Shown: positions 28,144 to 37,430, counted from the stretch's first letter. The stretch is DNA of 64,000 nt from Porticoccus sp041581635 (GCA_041581635.1 JBFICW010000005.1:1-64000), one strand, 5' to 3'. The notes: generated by a model not told the origin, from the letters alone. Program-made: numbers and translations.

Positions 28144-28174
28144 TCCGTTACAATTGCGGTTCATCCGTTACAAT
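28144..28174. repeat. Short direct repeat upstream of map
   Basis: The 11-mer TCCGTTACAAT occurs at 28144-28154 and again at 28164-28174, exactly 20 bases apart, in the map-rpsB divergent region. Each copy contains TACAAT, a good -10 hexamer, and a TTGACA lies at 28116-28121, although at poor spacing to either. It could be a tandem operator or duplicated -10 element; the evidence is only the repetition itself. Confidence 0.35.
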
Positions 28175-28207
28175 GACTCGTTTTTATTAAACACTGTGGA
28201 AGAAACT

Positions 28208-28978
28208 ATGGCTGTCACACTGAAAACCGCTGATGAACTTCAAAAAATGCGCGTAGCTGGGAGACTAGCAGCAGAAGTTTTGGAGATGATCGAACCTTAT
28301 GTGGTCGTTGGCGTAAGCACTGCGGAATTAGATCGCATCTGCCACAATTATATGGTGAATGAACAAAAGACCATCCCCGCCCCACTGAATTATCGCGGCT
28401 TTCCAAAGTCAATCTGCACCTCTGTTAATCATGTGATCTGCCATGGCATCCCATCGGAGAAGAAAATTCTTAAAAATGGCGACATTGTCAATCTGGATAT
28501 TACTGTGATCAAGGACGGTTATTTTGGTGATACCAGCAAGATGTTTTGCGTTGGAGACGTACCTAGCCATGCCAGAAGGCTTGTCCAAGTCACCCAAGAA
28601 AGCCTTTACAAAGCAATTGAGATCGTAAAGCCAGGTGCCCGACTAGGCGATATAGGTCATGTAATCCAACAGTACGCTGAAAGCAACTATTACAGCGTAG
28701 TTAGGGAGTATTGTGGCCATGGTATTGGCACTGTGTTCCATCAGGAGCCACAGGTACTTCACTTTGGTCGTCCCGATACAGGCATGGTTCTTGAAGAGGG
28801 TATGACTTTTACAATTGAACCCATGCTGAATGCGGGAAAACATCACACCAAACTTAAAAGTGATGGCTGGACCGTAGAGACTCGAGACGGAAGACTATCC
28901 GCACAATGGGAACATACATTAGCAGTCACCGCCGACGGCGTAGAGGTGCTAACAGCCAGAACAGAAGAAGCATTCTGA
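28208..28978 (+). CDS. map: Methionine aminopeptidase, type I
   Basis: Map removes the initiator methionine from nascent proteins using a dimetal centre. The ATG at 28208 (GGAAG upstream) starts MAVTLKTADELQKMRVAGRLAAEV as in homologues; upstream in-frame codons are not conserved. Metal ligands are visible in NLDITVIKDGYFGDTS (two Asp), CGHGIGTVFHQEP (His), FTIEPML (Glu) and QWEHT (Glu). The product has 256 residues. Its stop overlaps the glnD start (TGATG). Transcription runs away from rpsB, the conserved divergent arrangement. Confidence 0.97.
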   Translation: MAVTLKTADELQKMRVAGRLAAEVLEMIEPYVVVGVSTAELDRICHNYMVNEQKTIPAPLNYRGFPKSICTSVNHVICHGIPSEKKILKNGDIVNLDITVIKDGYFGDTSKMFCVGDVPSHARRLVQVTQESLYKAIEIVKPGARLGDIGHVIQQYAESNYYSVVREYCGHGIGTVFHQEPQVLHFGRPDTGMVLEEGMTFTIEPMLNAGKHHTKLKSDGWTVETRDGRLSAQWEHTLAVTADGVEVLTARTEEAF

Positions 28979-31686
28979 TGACCACTGAAAGCTCGCTTTT
29001 TTTCTTCGATGAACAACGATTTATAGAAAACCTGAAAACAGAAAACCCAATCAAGGTTTTTAAAGACGCCATTGAAGCTGCCAGCGCACACTTCGATGAC
29101 AGATTCCACGAAGGCGAACAAGTCAACACTCTGATTTATGAGCGAGCCTCCTTCATGGATATTATTCTCCGCCATGCCTGGAACCAATTTGAATGGAGCA
29201 CAAGCATAGCGCTGATCGCTGTAGGCGGCTACGGTCGAGGAGAACTACACCCTCAATCTGACATAGACATTATGCTGCTAATCCGCAGAGGCAGCCCCAA
29301 CCGTTATAAACAGAGTATAGAGGGATTCCTAACTTTCCTATGGGACATTCAACTCAAAATAGGCCATAGCGTTCGCTCTCTATCACAGTGTGTCGATGAA
29401 GCTCGATGTGACATTACCGTGGCGACCAATCTCATGGAAACTCGCACTATTGCCGGTGATGAAAAACTTCGCCAATCTGTTCTTAAAAAGACTGGACCCC
29501 GAAAAATATGGCCATCGAAGGACTTCTTTCGAGCAAAGTGGGATGAACAGATTGAGCGCTACGAAAAACACGGAAATACCGAATACAACCTTGAGCCCAA
29601 TATCAAAGAAGCACCTGGTGGCTTGCGCGATATACAGATGATCAACTGGGTGGCTAAACGCCACTTTAACGTAGAGTCCCTGGAGGAGCTCGTAGGAAAT
29701 GACTTCATCACCCCCGAAGAATACATTCAATTAAAACGAGGTGAATCCTTCCTTTGGAAAGTTCGTTACTGTCTCCACTTGATTGCAGAACGTCCTGAAG
29801 AAAGATTGCAGTTTGACTACCAGCGAAAAATTGCCGCCATGTTTGGGTATCACGATGGCGATCAACGGTTAGGCGTCGAACAATTTATGCAGCACTATTA
29901 TCAAGTCGTTCGTTCCATGAGAGAACTCAATGATGTAATGCTCCAATACCTTGATGAAGTTATTCTACGAAAAGACAAGGCAAAGAAAACTTACGAGCTC
30001 AATGAGCGCTTTCAGGTACGTGACCAGCATATTGAAACGGTGGGCGAATACGTCTTTGCCAAATACCCTTCAGCCCTTCTAGAAATTTTCTGTTTATTAG
30101 GGGAGAACGAAAATATTCAGGGTATTCGGGCAGCTACGATCCGACAGATCCGACAACACCGCAAAGTGATCGACGATGCCTTTCGAAGCGAGCCCCAAAA
30201 TAAAGCTCTGTTTCTGCGACTACTCCGCTGTCCGCATAACATGAGCACACAATTACAACGTATGACCCGGTATGGAATACTAGGTCGCTACCTACCGGAA
30301 TTTGGTCAGATTATTGGTCAAACCCAACACGATTTATTTCACCGTTACCCTGTCGATGCTCACACACTTCAGTTAATTAAAAACATGCGTCTCTTAGATC
30401 GTCCCGAAGCAGCAGAAGAATTCCCCATCACATCTCATGTCTACAAAAACCTGCCCAAGCCAGAGTTGGCGTTTATCGCGGGCCTCTATCACGACATGGG
30501 CAAAGGCCGCGGTGGCGATCACTCGGTTCTCGGGGCAGTAGATGCAGGGAATTTCTGCGAGCGGCACGGCCTTCCCCCAGAAGAGGCACAGCTCATTTCC
30601 TGGCTGGTAGAAAACCACCTATTGATGTCTAGCACCTCACAGCGCTCAGACATTTCTGACCCCGACGTTATCTACAAATTTGCCAAATTAATGGGCAACC
30701 AGCTTAAACTCGACTACTTATTTGTTCTAACCGTCTCAGATATTACCGCCACCAATCCCACCCTGTGGAATAGTTGGAAAGCGGCTCTAATGAGACAGCT
30801 CTACACAGAGACAAGACGAGCTCTTCAACGTGGGCTAGAAAACCCGGCCAATCGCGATGGATGGGTAAGGAATACAAAAGCTTCAGCCCTAGAAAAGCTT
30901 TTTGAACAGGATATTAGCGAATCTGAGGCTAAAGAAATCTGGGGAAACCTAGATGATGAATTTTTTCTGCGTGAAAGCGCTAACGATATCGCCTTGTACA
31001 CTGCAGCTATCGCAGCACGCGGCAATGACCCCGAGCCAGTAATTTTAATCCAAGACAAAGGCGTAGAAGTCCCGATTGCCACTCAGATATTTATTCACAC
31101 CAACGGACTTAATAACGTATTCCCTATTACCGCAGCTACTCTTGATCAATTACAGTTGACTATTCAGGATGCCAGTTTGCACAGAGATACCCAGGGAAAT
31201 ACCTTTGATATTTTTTATGTGCTTGATGAAAATGACGAACCCTTCGGTCACAAAACCACCACGTTAGACCGAATCAAGAACATCCTATCCAAGGCACTAC
31301 AGGAACCAAACGCGTCAACACTTAAGGTTCAACGCCGTACGCCAAGGCGGCTTAAACATTTCACCATGAGAACCATTGCTAGTATCAGTAACGACATTGA
31401 AAAAAGTGCCACTATTCTGGAAGTCATCACGCCAGACCGCCCCGGTCTATTAGCACAACTGGGAAGAATCTTTGTACATTTCAAACTACGTTTACTCAGC
31501 GCAAAAATTTCCACTTTTGGGGAGCGAGTAGAAGATGTCTTCTATCTGGTGGATATGGATTATCAGCCCCTGAGTGACGCCGTGTTTTGCGAGCAACTCA
31601 GGGATACCGTATGCCGCGAACTCGATGCCAGAAACAAGAAAGATATCGAAGGTGAGACACTTCAGAAAATGAAACTCTGGCAATAA
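28978..31686 (+). CDS. glnD: [Protein-PII] uridylyltransferase / uridylyl-removing enzyme (GlnD)
   Basis: GlnD senses glutamine and adds or removes UMP on PII proteins, setting nitrogen-assimilation control. The 902-residue protein has a nucleotidyltransferase domain with GGYGRGELHPQSDID (about residues 82-96), an HD hydrolase domain with YHDMGKGRGGDHS (about 502-514), and two C-terminal ACT domains (about 695-790 and 805-890) that bind glutamine. The ATG at 28978 shares a base with the map stop; the longer frame from 28906 overlaps map and is rejected. Confidence 0.97.
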   Translation: MTTESSLFFFDEQRFIENLKTENPIKVFKDAIEAASAHFDDRFHEGEQVNTLIYERASFMDIILRHAWNQFEWSTSIALIAVGGYGRGELHPQSDIDIMLLIRRGSPNRYKQSIEGFLTFLWDIQLKIGHSVRSLSQCVDEARCDITVATNLMETRTIAGDEKLRQSVLKKTGPRKIWPSKDFFRAKWDEQIERYEKHGNTEYNLEPNIKEAPGGLRDIQMINWVAKRHFNVESLEELVGNDFITPEEYIQLKRGESFLWKVRYCLHLIAERPEERLQFDYQRKIAAMFGYHDGDQRLGVEQFMQHYYQVVRSMRELNDVMLQYLDEVILRKDKAKKTYELNERFQVRDQHIETVGEYVFAKYPSALLEIFCLLGENENIQGIRAATIRQIRQHRKVIDDAFRSEPQNKALFLRLLRCPHNMSTQLQRMTRYGILGRYLPEFGQIIGQTQHDLFHRYPVDAHTLQLIKNMRLLDRPEAAEEFPITSHVYKNLPKPELAFIAGLYHDMGKGRGGDHSVLGAVDAGNFCERHGLPPEEAQLISWLVENHLLMSSTSQRSDISDPDVIYKFAKLMGNQLKLDYLFVLTVSDITATNPTLWNSWKAALMRQLYTETRRALQRGLENPANRDGWVRNTKASALEKLFEQDISESEAKEIWGNLDDEFFLRESANDIALYTAAIAARGNDPEPVILIQDKGVEVPIATQIFIHTNGLNNVFPITAATLDQLQLTIQDASLHRDTQGNTFDIFYVLDENDEPFGHKTTTLDRIKNILSKALQEPNASTLKVQRRTPRRLKHFTMRTIASISNDIEKSATILEVITPDRPGLLAQLGRIFVHFKLRLLSAKISTFGERVEDVFYLVDMDYQPLSDAVFCEQLRDTVCRELDARNKKDIEGETLQKMKLWQ

Positions 31687-31745
31687 TCGCTATTAGTTAC
31701 CTACTTCCGAACTTCACAATGACTAACCATTGACACAGAAAAAGC

Positions 31746-32945
31746 ATGAATACAGATCTAGACAAACTCAATCCCTACCCATTTGAGAAGCTCAACGCAC
31801 TCAAGATCGGCATAGCGCCCCCCGCTGAATTGGCTCATATTTCCCTCTCTATTGGCGAACCCAAGCACCCCGCGCCAAGCTTTGTTACAGAAACTCTGAT
31901 AACTGCACTGGATAAGTTGTCAGCCTACCCCCTAACCAAAGGTATTCTCGAACTCAGACAAACGATTGCCCAGTGGCTAACCTGCCGATTCAAATTACAA
32001 AACGTAGATGCAGAAACACAGGTACTACCAGTCAATGGAACTCGTGAAGCCCTGTTTGCCTTTGCTCAGGCAATCATCGATCGAACCACCCAACCCCTGG
32101 TACTGAGTCCCAACCCGTTTTACCAGATTTATGAAGGTGCAGCGCTACTCGCGGGTGCAACCCCACATTTTTTAAACTGTCTAGAACCCCATCATTTCTC
32201 ACCAGATTTCGATGCAGTCAGCCCAGAGATCTGGCAACAATGCCAACTGCTCTATATCTGTACCCCGGGCAATCCTACAGGGGCCGTTCTCGACTTATCT
32301 ACGTTAAAAAAACTGATTGCGTTAGCCGATCAATACGACTTTGTTATTGCTAGCGATGAATGCTATTCAGAAATTTACGGCGATGAGAACAACCCGCCGC
32401 CGGGACTACTGCAGGCCTGTGCCGACATGGATCGACACAACTATCATCGCTGCGTGGTATTTCATAGCTTATCCAAGCGCTCCAATTTGCCGGGACTGCG
32501 CTCCGGTTTCGTGGCTGGCGATGCAGAGATACTCAAATCGTTTCTACGCTACCGCACCTACCATGGCTGCGCCATGCCTGTACCCTCCCAGCTGGCGAGT
32601 ATTTCAGCATGGGAGGACGAAGTACACGTGAAAGAAAACCGGGATAAATATCGCCGAAAATTTGAAATTTTTCTGCAAGTCCTCGGCGATGTTTTACCGC
32701 TCAGTCTACCCGATGCAGGCTTTTATCTTTGGGCTGACACCCGCCCCGCCAACAAAGGTAATGATGAAGATTTTGCACAAAAACTGTTTGCAGAACAAAA
32801 CATTACCGTATTACCTGGCCAATATCTGGCGAGAACAGCCGACGGTGTAAACCCCGGTGAACATAGAGTACGAATGGCACTGGTCGCATCCGAAGAAGAT
32901 TGCCGAGAAGCAGCGGAAAGAATTAGGCAATTTATAACGGCCTAA
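31746..32945 (+). CDS. dapC: Succinyldiaminopimelate transaminase (DapC)
   Basis: DapC is a class I/II PLP aminotransferase that forms N-succinyl-LL-diaminopimelate from the 6-oxo precursor in lysine and peptidoglycan synthesis. The 399-residue protein starts MNTDLDKLNPYPFEKL, has NPFYQIYEGAAL, CTPGNPTGAVLD, SDECYSEIY and the PLP lysine in HSLSKRSNLPGLRSG. Placement after glnD and near dapD matches Pseudomonas and supports DapC over other aminotransferases. Confidence 0.92.
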   Translation: MNTDLDKLNPYPFEKLNALKIGIAPPAELAHISLSIGEPKHPAPSFVTETLITALDKLSAYPLTKGILELRQTIAQWLTCRFKLQNVDAETQVLPVNGTREALFAFAQAIIDRTTQPLVLSPNPFYQIYEGAALLAGATPHFLNCLEPHHFSPDFDAVSPEIWQQCQLLYICTPGNPTGAVLDLSTLKKLIALADQYDFVIASDECYSEIYGDENNPPPGLLQACADMDRHNYHRCVVFHSLSKRSNLPGLRSGFVAGDAEILKSFLRYRTYHGCAMPVPSQLASISAWEDEVHVKENRDKYRRKFEIFLQVLGDVLPLSLPDAGFYLWADTRPANKGNDEDFAQKLFAEQNITVLPGQYLARTADGVNPGEHRVRMALVASEEDCREAAERIRQFITA

Positions 32946-33012
32946 AGATATAATTAATGGATAAAAGGAAATTTATTCACTCATTTAACCGTAGACTATC
33001 TGTGATCCTGTG

Positions 33013-33666
33013 ATGTTAAAAAAACAGCGCGTCGAATATATCCTGAATAGGCTTGGCGAACTCTATCCAGCTCCGCCAATTCCACTTAAACACAAGGATC
33101 CTTATACACTCCTTGTGGCGGTATTACTGTCTGCACAATGTACCGACGAGCGAGTTAACCAGGTAACGCCAGCGCTATTTGATATCGCAGACAATCCTTT
33201 CGACATGTCTGGGATACCCGTCGAAACTATCTACCAAATTATTCGTCCCTGCGGACTCGCCCCAAAAAAATCAACAGCAATTTCTGCACTATCAAAGATT
33301 TTGGTAGACCAATATCAAGGTGTCGTACCTGAAGATATGGCGGCACTGGAACAATTACCCGGAGTGGGCCACAAAACCGCCAGCGTGGTAATGTCACAAG
33401 CCTTTGGACAACCAGCCTTTGCTGTTGATACACATATCCACCGTCTGGCACAACGTTGGGGATTAACCAGCGGAAAAAGTGTGGTGCAAACAGAAAAGGA
33501 TTTAAAGCGGCTATTTCCAAAAGAGAGCTGGAATGCTCTTCACCTGCAAATCATCTACTACGGCAGGGAGTTCTGCTCAGCACGGGGCTGCGATGGAAGA
33601 GCCTGTGAAATTTGCACCACTTGTTACCCGAACCGGAAAAAACCATTTATAACAAGCAAAGCATAA
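33013..33666 (+). CDS. nth: Endonuclease III family DNA glycosylase, variant Fe-S motif
   Basis: Nth removes oxidised pyrimidines and nicks at abasic sites. The catalytic Lys lies in LPGVGHKTA (about residue 121) and the Asp in AVDTHIHR (about 139), both intact. The C-terminal cysteine cluster is atypical: cysteines at about 188, 193, 198, 201 and 204 (CSARGCDGRACEICTTC), not the C-x6-C-x2-C-x5-C of E. coli Nth. The preceding IIYYGREFC resembles Nth proteins I recall from Bacteroidetes and other phyla. In many gammaproteobacteria nth follows the rnf/rsx genes, which are absent here, so transfer is possible. The ATG at 33013 is preferred over the GTG at 33010; there is no clear ribosome-binding site. 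Confidence 0.88.
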   Translation: MLKKQRVEYILNRLGELYPAPPIPLKHKDPYTLLVAVLLSAQCTDERVNQVTPALFDIADNPFDMSGIPVETIYQIIRPCGLAPKKSTAISALSKILVDQYQGVVPEDMAALEQLPGVGHKTASVVMSQAFGQPAFAVDTHIHRLAQRWGLTSGKSVVQTEKDLKRLFPKESWNALHLQIIYYGREFCSARGCDGRACEICTTCYPNRKKPFITSKA

Positions 33667-33722
33667 ACCAGGCTAACAGCCATATACCATGCCCATCGGC
33701 CTCAACCATTTCAAACAGAGAC

Positions 33723-34583
33723 TCAGTTTATCGACTGATCACCTCGAAGCGAATAATCACCAACTGATTGTGCAAATAATTTATTCCCCAATAACCGAGA
33801 CTGCTCAGCCAACACAGCCTGCTCGCTAATTAAAACACTTAAGAAGGCAGCATCATTCGCCACATGCTGATCGAGCAACGTCTTTAACAAGACCAAATCG
33901 TGATGGCGACCCAGTAGCTCACAAAGCAAGTCCAGCCGCTTCATTCTTTTGTCAGAACATTGGCATATAGACCTCGAAAGCTGCATATGAAAGTAATGGT
34001 ACTTGGATTTTTTTCTCCATTGGTGAAACAACTCATCGATATTTGTCCCAAGGGTTTTCTTCCAACCGCTCCTGCATTCCTTATAGGTCATCCGTAGACC
34101 GGAATATAATGCCTGTCGACCAAATGGTATGGGTGTCGAAACATCTAGTTGCTGGACAAATTTCTCCACGCTCTCTTTAGCCCCAACAATAATCCTCGGT
34201 GTGGCATCGGCACTCTTCTCGACCCTGACCGCCAGTCGCTCATACAATGTGATAACTCCGGCTCCATTTACCGATAATGTACCGGCCACTGACAAGCGGT
34301 CTAATGTTTCTCGCAACACTTGGTTGTCACGCAATACGGATAATTGGGAGGAAATATCACGAAAAATTCGATTTCCCCATCTAAAAGCAGGTTTATCTGT
34401 AGGCTTTAGCAAATAAAAGCATGCTCTCAGACGCTTGAAGTGCTTACGAGCCTCATGAATACCAGAAAGGTCATCAGGGCGAACACCCTGTAAATGCTCT
34501 AATGCCAGCACTGACTCCGACCGTAAAAGTTGATTGAATTCAGTTTTGTAATCTCTCCCCAAAAACGCAAAGTCTTTCATCAT
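33723..34583 (-). CDS. CHAD domain-containing protein
   Basis: CHAD (conserved histidine alpha-helical) domains bind inorganic polyphosphate and target proteins to polyphosphate granules. The 286-residue protein consists almost entirely of the domain. The first signature helix HEARKHFKRLRACF is at about 44-57, a second His/Lys-rich helix (KKSKYHYFHMQLSR) lies near 190, and LLGRHHDLVLL near 225. No CYTH triphosphatase domain, the usual fusion partner, is present. It is convergent with nth and follows sixA by 32 bases on the same strand, so the two are likely co-transcribed. Confidence 0.85.
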   Translation of the reverse strand: MMKDFAFLGRDYKTEFNQLLRSESVLALEHLQGVRPDDLSGIHEARKHFKRLRACFYLLKPTDKPAFRWGNRIFRDISSQLSVLRDNQVLRETLDRLSVAGTLSVNGAGVITLYERLAVRVEKSADATPRIIVGAKESVEKFVQQLDVSTPIPFGRQALYSGLRMTYKECRSGWKKTLGTNIDELFHQWRKKSKYHYFHMQLSRSICQCSDKRMKRLDLLCELLGRHHDLVLLKTLLDQHVANDAAFLSVLISEQAVLAEQSRLLGNKLFAQSVGDYSLRGDQSIN

Positions 34584-34615
34584 GGTCTACTGTTACCACC
34601 TCTGTGGAGAAGCAC

Positions 34616-35122
34616 TTAGCCGCTGTTTAGATCGTGGTTCTTGGGATAATCATAGTAGGTAATTTTTCCCATACCCACCCCTGCCTGACGCCAGTTCACG
34701 GTATTCAGCTTTAGCAGTGCTACACCACAAGTCGGTATTTTTTCTAAATCAGACAATGCAAGAAAATTCACTAAATCAGTTATTGCAGGGTTGTGACCAA
34801 CGATCAGCAGGCGGTCTTCATTACGCCCTAGTGATCGTATCCAGGAAAGTAGTTCTTCATAGTTAAACGCATACAGGGACGGGATGATTTCAATATTGCC
34901 CTCTGTCAGCCCGACCATCTGGGAGATAAGGTGAGCGGTCTGTCTCGCCCTCTTAGCAGGACTACAATAGATTCGCGACCAATTTGGTTCCTGCTCGCAC
35001 AGTCGCCGCCCCATCAGTGCGGCATTACTTTTCCCTCGCCGATTAAGGGGTCTATCTATATCCTGACAAGAGGGATCTTTCCAACTGGATTTAGCATGTC
35101 GAATAAGCCCGATACGCTTCAT
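34616..35122 (-). CDS. sixA: Phosphohistidine phosphatase SixA
   Basis: SixA is a small histidine-phosphatase superfamily enzyme that removes phosphate from phosphohistidine proteins; in E. coli it acts on NPr of the nitrogen PTS. The catalytic RHAKSSW is at residues 7-13, and the second His is in IVGHNPAITDL (about 110). The ATG at 35122 has GAGAGA upstream and starts MKRIGLIRHA, so it is chosen over the GTG at 35143; the product has 168 residues. It is upstream of the CHAD gene. Confidence 0.9.
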   Translation of the reverse strand: MKRIGLIRHAKSSWKDPSCQDIDRPLNRRGKSNAALMGRRLCEQEPNWSRIYCSPAKRARQTAHLISQMVGLTEGNIEIIPSLYAFNYEELLSWIRSLGRNEDRLLIVGHNPAITDLVNFLALSDLEKIPTCGVALLKLNTVNWRQAGVGMGKITYYDYPKNHDLNSG

Positions 35123-35230
35123 AGTCGTCTCTCGTGATTGCACGGCACAATTTTGCTATCCTACGCAGCGCTTTGACGAAGGATGCTTCAGCTTCCTATT
35201 AACTCTAATTCATATGACAGAAATATTATC

Positions 35231-35578
35231 GTGATTACACTCTACGGCATCAAAAACTGCGACACCGTAAAAAAGGCACGGAAATGGCTGGATGAGCACA
35301 ACATCAGCTATCAGTTTCACGATGTACGTGTCGATGGCCTAACCCGCGAGATGCTTGCGCACTGGCTCGAGGCTGTGGGCTGGGAAACAGTCCTCAACAA
35401 ACGCGGTACAACCTGGCGTAAACTGGCCCCAGCCACTCAGGATAAAGTGAGCGAGGCAACTGTAGCTGAACTATTACTGGAATACCCAGCAATGATTAAG
35501 CGGCCCGTACTAGATATAGAGGGTGATATCACCATCGGTTTCAAAGCTGACAACTACACCCTAATTTTTGACCTGTAA
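35231..35578 (+). CDS. ArsC/Spx family thioredoxin-fold protein YffB
   Basis: YffB-like proteins share the ArsC/Spx thioredoxin fold; the physiological role is uncertain, with glutathione-dependent thiol reductase activity proposed. The product begins ITLYGIKNCDTVKKARKW with the single active-site cysteine, has HDVRVDGLT and NKRGTTWRKL, and ends in the conserved IKRPVLD region. The GTG at 35231 matches homologue N-termini (115 residues), but an in-frame ATG at 35183 would add 16 residues; neither has a strong ribosome-binding site. The gene is 27 bases before dapD, as in Pseudomonas. Confidence 0.85.
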   Translation: MITLYGIKNCDTVKKARKWLDEHNISYQFHDVRVDGLTREMLAHWLEAVGWETVLNKRGTTWRKLAPATQDKVSEATVAELLLEYPAMIKRPVLDIEGDITIGFKADNYTLIFDL

Positions 35579-35605
35579 TTTATTCTTTTGGAGATAGACT
35601 GAAAA

Positions 35606-36640
35606 ATGACGGCACTCTACAGTTTTGGCTTGGGCATCGGCACCCAAAATAGCGAAGGAAAATGGCTTGAGGTCTACTACCCTCAGCCCCTGTTAAACCC
35701 CAGTGAAGCAGTAGCTAATGCACTGAAATCCGCCCTTGATTACAACGGTGGAACCCAGGTAATCACCTTAAATGATGCTGCACTGACGAAATTGGCTTCA
35801 GCCTTCACCGAGGTTGGAGAAACCGAGCTTGCGGCTACAGCCGAACAATTAAAGAAGAGCTCACGACCTACTGTAGCAACTATTCTAGCGAGTGATGATG
35901 CCCCAACTTCCGCACCCGAGGGGTATCTGAAGTTGCACCTGTTATCCCACCGACTGGTAAAACCTAACAACACCAATCTGACAGGTCTGTTTGGGATTCT
36001 GCTTAATGTAGCCTGGACCAGTGAAGGCGCTATCGATATTGCTGAGCTAGCCGACAGACAGTTGCAGGCCCGCCTGGAAAATAGAACGCTCTCCGTTGAT
36101 AGTGTCGACAAATTCCCCAAGATGGTGGACTACGTCGTCCCCAGAGGTGTGCGTATCGCCGATACAGCAAGAGTTCGTCTCGGAGCCTACATCGGCGAAG
36201 GAACAACGATCATGCACGAAGGTTTTGTTAACTTTAATGCCGGTACTGAAAGCACCAGTATGGTTGAAGGACGCATATCTCAGGGTGTCTTCGTGAAATC
36301 CGGCTCTGATCTGGGTGGTGGCAGCTCCACTATGGGCACCTTGTCGGGTGGCGGTGATATTATCATTACGATCGGCAATCAATGCCTGTTGGGGGCCAAT
36401 TCCGGACTTGGCATTCCGCTAGGTGATCGTTGCACCGTTGAGGCTGGCCTCTACATCACATCCGGCACCAAGGTAAACTTGCTCGATGATAAGAACCAGA
36501 TTGTCAGCCAAACAAAAGCTCGCGAGCTAGCCAGCAAAGATGATCTGCTATTCAGACGAAACTCAACAACTGGTGCCGTGGAATGCCTAACCAACAAATC
36601 GGCAGTAGAATTAAACGAAGCATTGCACGCTTCAAATTAG
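35606..36640 (+). CDS. dapD: Tetrahydrodipicolinate N-succinyltransferase (DapD), long form
   Basis: DapD succinylates tetrahydrodipicolinate with succinyl-CoA, opening the succinylase branch of diaminopimelate synthesis. The 344-residue form matches the Pseudomonas-type enzyme, longer than the 274-residue E. coli DapD. YLKLHLLSHRLVKP, DKFPKMVDYVVPRGVRIAD, the hexapeptide repeats around GAYIGEGTTIMHEGFVNFNA and the C-terminal LFRRNSTTGAVEC are diagnostic. GGAGATAGACTGAAA precedes the ATG. A strong terminator follows. Confidence 0.97.
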   Translation: MTALYSFGLGIGTQNSEGKWLEVYYPQPLLNPSEAVANALKSALDYNGGTQVITLNDAALTKLASAFTEVGETELAATAEQLKKSSRPTVATILASDDAPTSAPEGYLKLHLLSHRLVKPNNTNLTGLFGILLNVAWTSEGAIDIAELADRQLQARLENRTLSVDSVDKFPKMVDYVVPRGVRIADTARVRLGAYIGEGTTIMHEGFVNFNAGTESTSMVEGRISQGVFVKSGSDLGGGSSTMGTLSGGGDIIITIGNQCLLGANSGLGIPLGDRCTVEAGLYITSGTKVNLLDDKNQIVSQTKARELASKDDLLFRRNSTTGAVECLTNKSAVELNEALHASN

Positions 36641-36690
36641 TCTCTTTACTCTCTAGATAAACATCTGAACTCAATGACTAGCGTTCAGAC

Positions 36691-36717
36691 AGCCTCGGCC
36701 ATTGCCGGGGCTTTTTT
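36691..36717 (+). terminator. Terminator after dapD
   Basis: Arms AGCCTCGGC (36691-36699) and GCCGGGGCT (36704-36712) form a 9-bp stem with one G-T pair and a CATT loop, followed by TTTTT. It lies 50 bases beyond the dapD stop and ends the yffB-dapD unit. Confidence 0.85.
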
Positions 36718-36836
36718 ATGGACTAGACTTTTTGAGAAAGACTATCGATACCATTTTCCCAATCAATTTAAAGCTCATGGGATAATGCGTTATTGTTAAC
36801 AGCGCATCCAGGTAATTATTTTTTAAAGGAACCACT

Positions 36837-37397
36837 ATGAACAATGATGACTATGGACCACTGGCTCCCCTTATCGGCACATGGAAAGGTAGCAAGGGTA
36901 CCGATGTAGCCCCAACACCCGATGATAGTGAAGCTATTCCCTACTACGAAACAATCACCTTTGAAGCTGTTGGAGACGTAACCAACGCTGAAAAACAGCG
37001 CCTCTGGGTCATTCGCTACCACCAAGTGGTTCAGAGGGCGTCTGACAATGAAGTATTTCACGATCAGATCGGTTACTGGATGTGGGATCCAGAACAACAG
37101 CAGGTTATTCAATCTCTAACAATTCCCCGGGCTGTCTGTGTTCTTGCGGGAGGAAAAGCATCAACCACTACAAATGGGGCCACACGACTGGATGTCGCCG
37201 CTGAAGCTGGCAGCGATGACTGGGGAATTGTTCAATCTCCATTTATGAATAGCCATGCCAAAACCACGGCTTACAGTCACCATCTCACCGTAGAGAGTAA
37301 CTCGCTGAGTTACTCGCAATCCACCATGCTCGATATCTACGGAAGACAGTTTGACCATACAGATAAAAACACATTAATCCGATCGGTCAGTCTCTGA
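36837..37397 (+). CDS. Nitrobindin/THAP4-like heme-binding beta-barrel protein
   Basis: The 186-residue protein begins with the barrel-opening motif LAPLIGTWKGSKGTD (about residues 9-23) and ends SQSTMLDIYGRQFDHTDKNTLIR, which matches the DUF1794 / FABP-like heme-binding barrel family (nitrobindin, THAP4 C-terminal domain). Some family members bind ferric heme through a C-terminal histidine; His at about 175 in FDHTD is a candidate but I cannot verify it. AAAGGA precedes the ATG. It is a single gene between the dapD terminator and dapE. A role in NO or peroxynitrite chemistry is inference from the family. Confidence 0.7.
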   Translation: MNNDDYGPLAPLIGTWKGSKGTDVAPTPDDSEAIPYYETITFEAVGDVTNAEKQRLWVIRYHQVVQRASDNEVFHDQIGYWMWDPEQQQVIQSLTIPRAVCVLAGGKASTTTNGATRLDVAAEAGSDDWGIVQSPFMNSHAKTTAYSHHLTVESNSLSYSQSTMLDIYGRQFDHTDKNTLIRSVSL

Positions 37398-37430
37398 CCC
37401 TGCCCGGTGGCTAACTATCTGATACATCGC

